Below are positions 10,941 to 22,700 of a stretch of DNA of 64,000 bases, piece by piece. The stretch's first letter is position 1. Each line of letters starts with the position of its first letter. This DNA comes from Bugula neritina (Eukaryota; Bryozoa; Gymnolaemata; Cheilostomatida; Bugulidae): contig OZ037767.1 in assembly GCA_964035545.1 (NCBI GenBank), forward strand, positions 32,270,628-32,334,627. Reading direction: 5' to 3'. The notes beneath the pieces are model-generated. The model searched no databases and was not told the origin of the DNA. It saw only the letters and a program-made list of their open reading frames with translations. The position numbers were made by a program, and so were the translations under genes.

Positions 10941-13900
10941 GCGGACTGCCGATCACCAAAACTGTCTCTTAGTCAGCTGGCTGACTCATTCCTGTTGAAT
11001 ATTGAATGCTTCATATGCACAGAAGTGAAGGAATTGCGGCAGCTGCCATGTCAACACATGATGTGCTATGACTGTTTAGGTGGGTATGCAACACTAGACT
11101 ATAATATATCATAATAATTATACTAAGGATACCATTTCTAATTATATAAAAGTAGATCTCCCTGATTGTAATGCCTAATTAATATTGTACAATACGCCTT
11201 TGGATCTATTGCTGAACACAGTTCATTGGGCACACAATGCGAGTCAATCTGATTACCCATAATCCTTTTGTATTTCTTCTTCTAAGAAATGCGTTAACTC
11301 CACCTTCAGCTTTCATAACCTGGTGAGCACTGGAGACTGCAGCTACTAAGGGTGGTGCTCACTAAGTCCCATGCCAGTTTATACGTAGTACCAGTTCCAA
11401 GACATAAGTTGCTATATTCATTTTGTAATAAACAGTAACTGAAAAGTTAAATTGACTCTGATTCTTTAGTTGAGTTAATTTGTAGACATTAGAAGAATCA
11501 GCCATGTTTAGATGTTGATACACTGGTCTGGTGTGGTGTGGTCTGGTCTGGTCTGGTGTGCTGCATGCTCTGTCAAATTGATATCCCTAATAACCTAGCT
11601 TACCATAACAATTATTACCACCTTTGTGAGAATAAGCTGCTATAGGCGCATGTGGGCTAAAATATCCTAGGGCTAAAAGTGACTGGAATTACAAATCTTT
11701 CCAGTATTTTATGTACGTGAGGAGCTGTATTGTTGATTTACTAAAGCATTGGCATTTTTCACAGAAAAAGCCTTCAATTGAACACAAGCTATTCTACTGA
11801 TATATACTCCTGTTTCTAAGCAATAACTTGCCAAATTATTAGGTCAATCATATTTCAAACAAAAAAGTTAAAGACAGAACGTTTTCTGTTGTTTTACTTT
11901 TCACAGCTGGTAGTTAAAAGCTTTAACTCGAAGTAGTATAGTTTTATCTCGGCCACTCTACAACTTCATGGTCTCTACTTGCTGATAAGGAGCGTTGTAT
12001 GATACAGAAAACCTAATCCAGACCAGCCTGAGCAAAGGTAAACCTCCGTGCTGCTGCTATTGTAAGGAAAACATCACAGAGGAAGCTGCAGGTTACCCCA
12101 TCTGTAGACTAGCTGCCAATCTGCAAGAGGATGTTAAACAATTTCGGCAGGCTTTAGCCAATCACGATTCAGCAACAGGTGCAAAACTTTACCTATATAT
12201 TGACTCATGTCTGTTGAAGTTATGTAATCATCCACTGCAATAAATACTTTAACTATATGGACATGTCTGTTGAAGTTATGTAATCATCCACTGCAATAAA
12301 TACTTTAACTATATATGGACATGTCTGTTGAAGTTATGTATATCATCTACTGATGTATACTCCTGTTTCTAGCAGATGGAGAAGCGCCATGTCAAGGGTT
12401 CGACTGCAAAAGACTCATTGACTTTTACTGCCACAACTGCCACCTATGTCTATGCTACAAGTATGTTTGGTTATCCACACAAAACTTCTAAGTGCACATA
12501 ACTCCTAGGTGTACAAAATCTCTCTCTACACTTGGGCTTAAAATTTTCAAGACTTTAAAATTAATATCTGAAATAATAATAAGTGTCTCCTGAGATGAAA
12601 CACCTGTCGAGTCTATCAAAGAAATTACTTCTCAGTATTTTTAAAATAAATATATACGCATTGACTGAATAATATCTATAGAAGTGTAAATGTAAGTATA
12701 GGCGTAAGTGTAGGTGTAAGTGTAGACCTGTGTAAGTGTAGGTGTAAGTGTAGACCTGTGTAAGTGTAGGTGTAAGTGTAAACGAGTTAGTGAAAGTGCA
12801 AGTGTAAATAAACTTCATGTTTTCAATTGAAATACTGGTGTGAGGAGATGTGTATGATTATATGCTGTGTGCTAGAGTAAGAGATGTATAGTTATATGCT
12901 GTGTGCTAGAGTAGGAGATGTGTATGATTATATGCTGTGTGCTAGAGTAGGAGATGTGTATGGTTATATGCTGTGTGCTAGAGTAGGAGATGTGTATAGT
13001 TATATGCTGTGTGCTAGAGTAGGAGATGTGTATGGTTATATGCTGTGTGCTAGAGTAGATGTGTATGGTTATATGCTGTGTGCTAGAGTAGGAGATGTGT
13101 ATGGTTATATGCTGTGTGCTAGAGTAGGAGATGTGTATGGTTATATGCTGTGTGCTAGAGTAGGAGATGTGTATGGTTATATGCTGTGTGCTAGAGGAGA
13201 TGTGTATGGTTATATGCTGTGTGCTAGAGTAGGAGATGTGTATAGTTATATGCTGTGTGCTAGAGTAGGAGATGTGTATGGTTATATGCTGTGTGCTAGA
13301 GTAGATGTGTATGGTTATATGCTGTGTGCTAGAGGAGATGTGTATGGTTATATGCTGTGTGCTAGAGTAGGAGATGTGTATAGTTATATGCTGTGTGCTA
13401 GAGTAGGAGATGTGTATGGTTATATGCTGTGTGCTAGAGTAGATGTGTATGGTTATATGCTGTGTGCTAGAGGAGATGTGTATGATTATATGCTGTGTGC
13501 TAGAGCAGGAGATGTATAGTTATATGCTGTGTGCTAGAGTAGGAGATGTATAGTTATATGCTGTGTGCTAGAGGAGATGTGTATGGTTATATGCTGTGTG
13601 CTAGAGTAGATGTGTTGCACCTATATAATATTATACAAAAAATATTTATAGCTCCTCATTATAACCTCTATGTAATATGTCACGTTGTGTCATGTGACAT
13701 CATGTCATGTTATGTCACATAACGCCACGCCATATCCCAAGATGTCACATCTTGTTGCATGCAATGGTATATATAAAGAGTGTTTTTACCATGACAGCTT
13801 TTTGTACCTAAAATAACTATTATACTTGAACACTTCAACATCTGCTTTGATATGACATGCAGCTTTACTAACAGGTGCACCAAGACTTCCTGTGAAGTCA

Positions 13901-15899
13901 GTGAAACTAACAAACACGACGTTGTTGAGTTCGATGAAAAAATACAAGACTGCAAATCCAGATTTGTAGGGTGGATGACTGAAAAGGAGAAAGAAAAAGA
14001 GGAGCTGATTGAGAAGGTGAGCCATTTAATTAATTTGACTATCAACTGTTGAATACATGAGACTTAGTAACTATCAACTGTTGAATACATGAGACTTAGT
14101 AACTATCAGCTGTTGAATACATGACACTTGGTAACTATCAACTGTTGAAATACATGACACTTAGTAACTATCAACTGTTGAAATCATGAGACTTAGTAAC
14201 TATCAACTGTTGAATACATGAGACTTAGTAACTATCAACTGTTGAATACATGACACTTAGTAACTATCAACTGTTGAAATACATGAGACTTAGTAACTAT
14301 CAACTGTTGAATACATGACACTTAGTAACTATCAACTGTTGAAATACATGAGACTTAGTAACTATCAACTGTTGAAACATTTTCTGTCACAGCAATCCCG
14401 GCTAAAGCTCCATCTTCACACTCAAACTTCAGACATTTCCATGGACAAGCTTTCTGAGGTGATAGACTCTCTAAACTCAATAAAGACAGAGTACCAGAAC
14501 AACAACAGACTCCTAGCCGAAGTTGACTCCGTCATCCGTCAGTTTCATGTTGACATCAACTTAATTCCTGGTCCAGAATTCATTAAAATAGTGGAACAGC
14601 TACACATGAAGCGGGAGCATCTCCCAGCGCCCCTGGCTGACTCAGAAAGATTTGACAACTATCCAGGTTAGTCATTTCTTGTCATTATGAACTCTCACAC
14701 GCCAGTCTCAATGATTGCCAATTGATTGAAATAAAAATTGAAAGCAAAAAAGTGGACTCACTAAATAGCACTCCCCCCAACTGCATCAGAGTGAAGCCTG
14801 CACACAACAGCTCTATATTTTGATGTCTGTGCAAAGTTTCCGTTAATAGTACAAACATTTATTCCATGTAGCTGAACCTTAATTGCTTCTTTACTCTTTT
14901 ACATGACATAGTTGTAAGACTCCCAAACCAATTGAATGAGACTCCCAGACCTCCAGTTCCAAGTGCTAGACTAACCGCAGCACGTACTGAAGGGAGACAG
15001 ACAGAGCATTCTCCTGGTAACAAACAAGCTATATTTATAACATATATAATTTAAATGTTCCATAATTCTGCAATTATATAACTACTTTATTTATAGCAGC
15101 TGTGAAAGAAGCTAGCCCTGTTTCTTCTCCATCTTTTGAGGTCAATACAGACTTACCTTTGGAGGAACAAAAGTAAGTAGATATTTAGACTTATACCTCT
15201 AGAAAAGAAAAGTAAGTAAATATACAGACTTATCCCTAAAAGGAAAAGTCAAGTAGATGAACATAGCTGCTCTCAAATAGTTTACACAAATATTTGCAGC
15301 TGGTATCACGGAGCTATTGGGATGCAGCGCTGTGAAGATATTTTGAGTTCTGAAGGAGAAGGAGCGTTTCTGGTGAGAAGCAGCACGACCTCTAGAGATC
15401 AAAAGACTCTTGTTGTCAAGTTAGTTCATACTTTTTAGTTTCACAACACCAGGGCTTGAAAGAGCAAATATTTGGAAGTGAGGCTGTTATTTCTTGCTTT
15501 GGTATAAACTGAGATCTCCTCCTATATAATTCTATGCTATGTTAGTGCATGAAGTAATTCTAGCAATTTGCTGCAGGTGGTTGCTGTTTTCATGCAGTGG
15601 AAACTACATGTAGACTTTTTCTCCAAGATTTGACAGTCATCTGGCTCTCCTTTATTATAAGTATTTATTTCAGGGTAGAAAATGAAACTATAAACCTAAA
15701 GATAGTGCCCCACCCTAAAGGAGGCTGCACTATAGGACACGATTCACAGAAGACATTCTCTTCGGTGTCGGAGCTGGTCAAGTATTGCCGTGACAACATA
15801 ATGCAGACTAAGGGAAGACGAGTCCTAACTCTGCGCTACCCGATTCCACGGCATGACGATGACACTTATGTCACCTTCTTACCGTGCCTGAAGAAATGA
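10938..15899 (+). CDS. TRIM-like RING/B-box/coiled-coil protein with C-terminal SH2 domain
   Basis: Nine exons: 10938-11079, 12008-12178, 12376-12460, 13863-14016, 14393-14666, 14912-15016, 15097-15172, 15300-15419, 15674-15899. All phases agree and give 450 residues. RING: CFICTEV at about 24-30, PCQHMMCYDCL at 37-47, closing cysteine pair near 62-67. A B-box-like Cys/His cluster follows (about 109-150), then a charged coiled coil (EKEKEKEELIEK near 173-184 and on to about 260) and a Pro/Ser linker. The SH2 domain starts WYHGAIG at 337 and has FLVRSS, with Arg362 the expected phosphotyrosine-binding residue. It ends near 430. By family knowledge this would be a ubiquitin E3 ligase recruited to phosphotyrosine proteins; that role is inferred. 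Asn replaces the usual beta-D4 His, and no Arg is seen at alpha-A2. It converges on the paralogue at 16748-25548. Confidence 0.87.
12690..12790. repeat. Short GTGTAAGTGTAG array
   Basis: Six-base steps of GTGTAA/GTGTAG in intron 3 of the RING/SH2 gene, with two inserts of ACCT. Confidence 0.9.
12840..13612. repeat. Minisatellite, 36-bp unit (with 30/33-bp variants)
   Basis: About twenty-two copies containing GGTTATATGCTGTGTGCTAG in intron 3 of the RING/SH2 gene. The common unit is a multiple of three, which creates a false 211-codon frame. Confidence 0.97.
14030..14375. repeat. Minisatellite, about 32-bp unit
   Basis: Eleven copies containing CTTAGTAACTATCAACTGTT fill intron 4 of the RING/SH2 gene almost completely. 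They stop about 20 bp before the acceptor at 14391-14392. Confidence 0.96.
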
Positions 15900-16747
15900 G
15901 TTCTTAACTCCGTCAGCAAAGTTTAATATATAGTAATATTTATACAATTCTTATTATATACTGTTTTATATTATTCAAAAGCACTATTATATATATTCAA
16001 AAGCACTATTATATATATTCAAAAGTACTATTATATATATTGAAAAGATTGAAAGTTAATAATCAGCCAAGTATTAACTGTTTTTAACATAAAATAATTT
16101 TTAAAAAACAACCAAAATACTCTAAAAACACAAAACTCCAGAACAAATTATCCTACAGCTTAACTCATTTATAAATCTTTTAAATTTTTAAGAATTGGTA
16201 ATAATTTATGCCAACTAACTTGTTGAATTGAAATTGATAAAATTGCTAATTTGTAAAAACTAAGACAAAAGATGTGTGTGAATAACTCATTAGGTTCTGG
16301 GAGAATGTGAAATCAAAAACTGTAGCAGGTGATGGGTGCTTCCATAGTATATAATAATTCTATAGTATGTAGTATCACAGCATTAGGTAGCTTATTGTAA
16401 CTACAGTATTGTAAATACTGTAAGTGAAGGCAGTCATTGTATACTCTTGGAATTTCAGTTGTTCTTTCTCCATCAGAGTTATATACTCTTTGATTGTATA
16501 TTAGATGGTTACTCAGTATAGCCTATTAGATAGTTACTGAGATTCACACCTACAAACAGTCCAAAGTAAACATTTGACAACACAACAGAAGAATTTATTA
16601 TTTTACCTGCTGAATACTATTAAGTGATTAATGAGAAGCTGTGATGTCAAAATATTTTTAATTTAGTTCAATCATAGCCTCAATCCCTGTGAGAGATGAG
16701 GGTGGGTAGACACCCCGCCCTTTGATATCAATGACATCACTCGACAC
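15900..16747. other. Convergent intergenic stretch
   Basis: The space between the tail-to-tail RING/SH2 gene and the minus-strand RING gene is AT-rich. It has three copies of a 22-bp unit (ATTCAAAAGCACTATTATAT) at 15965-16045. AATAAA on the minus strand (16594-16599) is a possible poly(A) signal for the minus-strand gene. No further exon is convincing. Confidence 0.6.
16594..16599 (-). other. Possible poly(A) signal AATAAA
   Basis: AATAAA on the minus strand, about 150 bp past the stop of the RING gene at 16748. Only the motif and its place support it. Confidence 0.4.
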
Positions 16748-19700
16748 TTACTGTTGACTTCCGAGTTCGTTCATCATCCTTTGATGCCGTCGCATAGCCT
16801 GCCTCAGATCTCCCTCGTCCACTTCTCTCCTGGATCCACCACTGGCGTGTCGGTCAACTAACTCCAACTCACTGAGTAGACAACTCCACAATCCAACTCT
16901 ATTCGGGAAATCAATCCTAGCTACTTTACCTACAAAACAATCCTAGCTATTTTACCTACAAAACAATTTTAGCTTCTTTACCCACCAATCAATCCTAGCT
17001 ACTTTACCTACAAAACAATCCTAGCTATTTTACCTACAAAACAATTTTAGCTTCTTTACCCACCAATCAATCCTAGCTACTTTACCTACAAGTTATTGTA
17101 CCCATTCAGCTTATACAACTCTATCTCTGCCTCTATCCTTATTAAGTTTTTGTAACAAAATTTGGTGAGTTTTTCAAAAATAAAACTGGTGAAGTTTTTG
17201 ATAACACATGACCTTGACCTACACAAACACATGACCTTGGCCTACACCAACACATGACCTTGACCTACATCAACACGTAACCTTTACCTACACCAACACA
17301 TGACCTTGACCTACATCTTTCATCTCACCGTATTCAGGGTGGGAGTTGATCACTTTGACAATGCCTTCATCCTGGTGTGTGATTCCAGCCCAGCCAGATT
17401 GTGGCTCAGAGACCGACTTGAGAACCTGCAACAGTTTCACTCAGCTTTGAGTTGCCATAAAATACTTTCTGTATATAACCTATGAATTGACTCTGATACA
17501 CCAAACACAGTGTGTGATCGCTTGTTATAGTCCGTGGTCTAATAAAATACAACGGGTGCTTTCTCTACTCACCCTCACTTTGTCTCCAACCATTATAGAT
17601 CTCACTCTCTCAATCTCCGAGAGAAGCCCTCGCCACTCCGCACACTCGGGGAACCGGACTACTACATCCTCACCGCACACAGAGATTAGAGTTCCAATAC
17701 TATTGGACGTCACGCCAGCCCAGCCTCTTTCTGGCTCATGCACAGCCTTGTGGATCCACACTTCCTCCCCTACCTTATGACGTCAACTTTATATGACATT
17801 CACCAGTATGACAGACTACACACTATAAGCAGTTGCAGTACAAACTGTTGAGATATAAACACAGATATGTACATACTATATACACAGGTACATACAGACT
17901 ATAAACACACCTTCAGAGGTTCTGGAGCTACTGTTTCCAGCTCATCAAATATTCCCTTCCAGTTGCTGGAGTCAGGGAAGTCAACGATTACTTCACGAGT
18001 CGAATTTGGACCTCGGTTTCTGATCTCCCTGAGAGTTCCAATGCTACAGACAAACACCTTAGTATAATGTACTAGTGAGTAGTGTATAGTATAGCACACT
18101 AGCGAGTAGTGACTAGGGTATAGTATAGCATACTAGTGACTAGTGTATAGTATAGCACACTAGTGAGTAGTGACTAGGGTATAGTATAGCATACTAGTGA
18201 CTAGGGTATAGTATAGCATACTAGTGACTAGTGTATAGTATAGCACACTAGTGAGTAGTGACTAGGGTATAGTATAGCATACTAGTGACTAGGGTATAGT
18301 ATAGCATACTAGTGACTAGTGTATAGTATAGCATACACTAGTGACTAGGGTATAGTATAGCATACACTAGTGACTAGGGTATAGTATGGCATACTAGTGA
18401 CTAGGGTATAGTATAGCATACTAGTGACTAGTGTATAGTATAGCACACTAGTGAGTAGTGACTAGGGTATAGTATAGCATACTAGTGACTAGGGTATAGT
18501 ATAGCATACTAGTGACTAGTGTATAGTATAGCACACTAGTGAGTAGTGACTAGGGTATAGTATAGCATACTAGTGACTAGGGTATAGTATAGCATACTAG
18601 TGACTAGTGTATAGTATAGCATACACTAGTGACTAGGGTATAGTATAGCATACACTAGTGACTAGGGTATAGTATGGCATACTAGTGACTAGGGTATAGT
18701 ATAGCATACTAGTGACTAGTGTATAGTATAGCACACTAGTGAGTAGTGACTAGGGTATAGTATAGCATACTAGTGACTAGGGTATAGTATAGCATACTAG
18801 TGAGTAGTGTATAGTATAGCACACTAGTGAGTAGTGACTAGGGTATAGTATAGCACACACTAGTGACTAGGGTATAGTATAGCATACACTAGTGACTAGG
18901 GTATAGTATAGCATACACTAGTGACTAGGGTATAGTATAGCACACACTAGTGACTAGGGTATAGTATAGCACACACTAGTGACTAGTGTATAGTATAGCA
19001 CACACTAGTGACTAGGGTATAGTATAGCATACACTAGTGACTAGGGTATAGTACAATGTTTCACTTACTCGCCACGTTTAGTACCCCCCCACTTGAAGAA
19101 TGGCTCTTCAACTGAGTCCTTCACCTTCACAAGGTCACCCAAAACAGGAAGTCCATGAGCTACATTTGACTTGTCTAGTTTCGAGGTGTTGCCAACCCAA
19201 CCAGAGAAACCAGGAAACAGTACAGCACACTGGAATAAGCCAATCATAATATGAGACAGTCTACTAGCCACTACACAGTCTACTAGTCACTGCACAGTCT
19301 ACTAATCACTACACAGTCTACTAGTCACAACACTACACAGTATACTGATCACTACACAGTCTACTAGTCACTACACTACACAGTATATCTACAGTATATC
19401 TACACTACACTACACAGTATACTAGTCACATGTATATCTACACTACACAGTATACTAGTCACATGTATATCTACACTACACTACACAGTATACTAGTCAC
19501 GTGTATATCTACACTACACAACACAGTATACTAGTCACGTGTATATCTACACTACACAGTATACTAGTCACATGTATATCTACACTACACAACACAGTAT
19601 ACTAGTCACATGTATATCTACACTACACAGTATACAAGTCACATGTATATCTACACAACACAGTATACTAGTCACATGTATATCTACACTACACAACACA

Positions 19701-22700
19701 GTATACTAGTCACGTGTATATCTACACTACACTACACAGTATACTAGTCACGTGTATATCTACACTACACTACACAGTATACTAGTCACGTGTATATCTA
19801 CACTACACTACACAGTATACTAGTCACGTGTATATCTACACTACACTACACAGTATACTAGTCACGTGTATATCTACACTACACAACACAGTATACTAGT
19901 CACGTGTATATCTACACTACACAGTATACTAGTCACGTGTATATCTACACTACACAACACAGTATACTAGTCACGTGTATATCTACACTACACAGTATAC
20001 TAGTCACGTGTATATCTACACTACACAACACAGTATACTAGTCACGTGTATATCTACACTACACAGTATACTAGTCACGTGTATATCTACACTATACACA
20101 GTATACTAGTCACGTGTATATCTACACTACACAGTATACTAGTCACGTGTATATCTACACTACACAGTATACTAGTCACGTGTATATCTACACTACACAA
20201 CACAGTATACTAGTCACGTGTATATCTACACTACACAACACAGTATACTAGTCACGTGTATATCTACACTACACAGTATACTAGTCACGTGTATATCTAC
20301 ACTACACAACACACAACACAACTCATTCCATCTCTTACATCTCCTTTTGAGTTTATCTCATGGATGTATCCCACACTCAGGTGATCTAGCTTCTTTTCTA
20401 AGAAACTGGGTTTGAGAAGCTCAACATCCACCCGCAACCTCACACTGTCCCCGGCTTTAAACTTCCCGCTATTCTCTGCAAAAGATGAGTTAGTGTCAAG
20501 CCCTTCCTTTTATACGACTGCTGCTTGTTCTTTAATTTACTGTGGAACTACAAACCTACCGGAAGTGCTAGAAAGAACGTCTCGCAAACTCTGCAATACT
20601 TCGCTCGCTTCTTTCAACTCGCTATCTTGGTCATGTGACACAGAGGTAGAGGACTTTAGTCTCTCTACCATCTCTTTGGTGTTGGAGGAAGCAGAGCGCA
20701 GTTTTTCTAACTTCTCTTTTAAAGTAACTCTTTTTGATTGGATAATTTCTTTGATAGCTGCTATCTATAATTGAAGGTACAAGACCTACTGTACTAATAC
20801 ATATACTGTACTTACACATATACTGTACTTACACATATACTATACCTACACATATACTATACTTACACATATACTATACCTACACATATACTATACTTAC
20901 ACATATACTGTACTTACACATATACTATACTTACACATATACTGTACTTACACATATACTATACTTACACATATACTATACTTACACATATACTATACTT
21001 ACACATATACTATACCTACACATATACTGTACTTACACATATACTATACTTACACATATACTATACTTACACATATACTATACTTACACATATACTGTAC
21101 TTACACATATACTATACCTACACATATACTGTACTTACACATATACTATACTTACACATATACTATACTTACACATATACTATACTTACACATATACTAT
21201 ACCTACACATATACTGTACTTACACATATACTGTACTTACACATAATACACATAATACACATAATACATAATACATAATACACATTATACTATACCTACA
21301 CATATACTATACTTACACATATACTGTACTTACACATATACTGTACTTACACATATACTATACTTACACATATACTATACTTACACATATACTATACTTA
21401 CACATATACTATACTTACACATATACTATACTTACACATATACTATACTTACACATATACTGTAAGTTGTGATGAGTGTTCAGAGAAGTGCAACAGAGTT
21501 TACCTTAACTTCTGACTTCTCCTTCAAAGAGTTCACTTTCTCTTCTAACAAGCTGTGTATTTTATCTTCCATTTTCTGCTCTGTGCTCTCCCAGTCACTT
21601 ACCAGCTCTTCATACACTTTCCTCTGCATTCAACAAACATGATTATCTGCAGTGTATATTTTAGTTATATGATCATCTGCAGTGTATATTTTAGTAACAT
21701 GATCATCTGCAGTGTATATTTTAGTAACATGATTATCTGCAGTGTATAGTTTAGTAATATGATTATCTGCAGTGTATAGTTTAGTAACATGATCATCTGC
21801 AGTGTATATTTTAGTAACATGATTATCTGCAGTGTATATTTTAGTAATATGATTATCTGCAGTGTATATTTTAGTAACATGATTATCTGCAGTGTATAGT
21901 TTAGTAATATGATTATCTGCAGTGTATATTTTAGTAACATGATTATCTGCAGTGTATATTTTAGTAACATGATTATCTGCAGACTGCAGGGTATATTTTA
22001 GTAATATGATTATCTGCAGTGTATATTTTAGTAATAACATTATCTGCAGTGTATAGTTTAGTAATATGATTATCTGCAGTGTTGAATAAAGAAGTTGTCT
22101 TTACCTTCTCTTCTGCAGTTCCAAGTAACTCCTCACTTTTATCAAAGACTGGCTGAAATTTTAGCTTTGGTTTATAAGATTCGTCATCTAAGAAAAATAA
22201 TATAATATGAACACATCTGTAGAGCTAAATAATATAACATGAACACATCTGTAGAACTAAATAATATAATATGAACACATCTGTAGAATTAAATAATATA
22301 ATATGAACAACTCTGTAGAACTAACAATAATATAATATGAACACATCTGTAGAACTAAATAATATAATATGAACAAATCTGTAGAACTAAATAATATAAT
22401 ATGAACACATCTGTAGAACTAAATAATATAATATGAACACATCTGTAGAACTAAATAATATAATATGAACACATCTGTAGAACTAAATAATATAATATGA
22501 ACACATCTGTAGAACTAAATAATATAATATGAACACATCTGTAGAACTAAATAATATAATATGAACACATCTGTAGAACTAAATAATATAATATGAACAC
22601 ATCTGTAGAACTAAATAATATAATATGAACACATCTGTAGAACTAAATAATATAATATGAACAACTCTGTAGAACTAAATAATATAATATGAACACATCT

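Noticed and set aside
12884-13519. 211-codon plus-strand frame, GYMLCARVGD-type repeats
   Set aside because: A 36-bp intronic array (multiple of three) between two exons of the RING/SH2 gene whose phases join without it.
17487-17780. Plus-strand frame of 97 codons
   Set aside because: Antisense to a well-supported exon (17773-17573) of paralogue 1.
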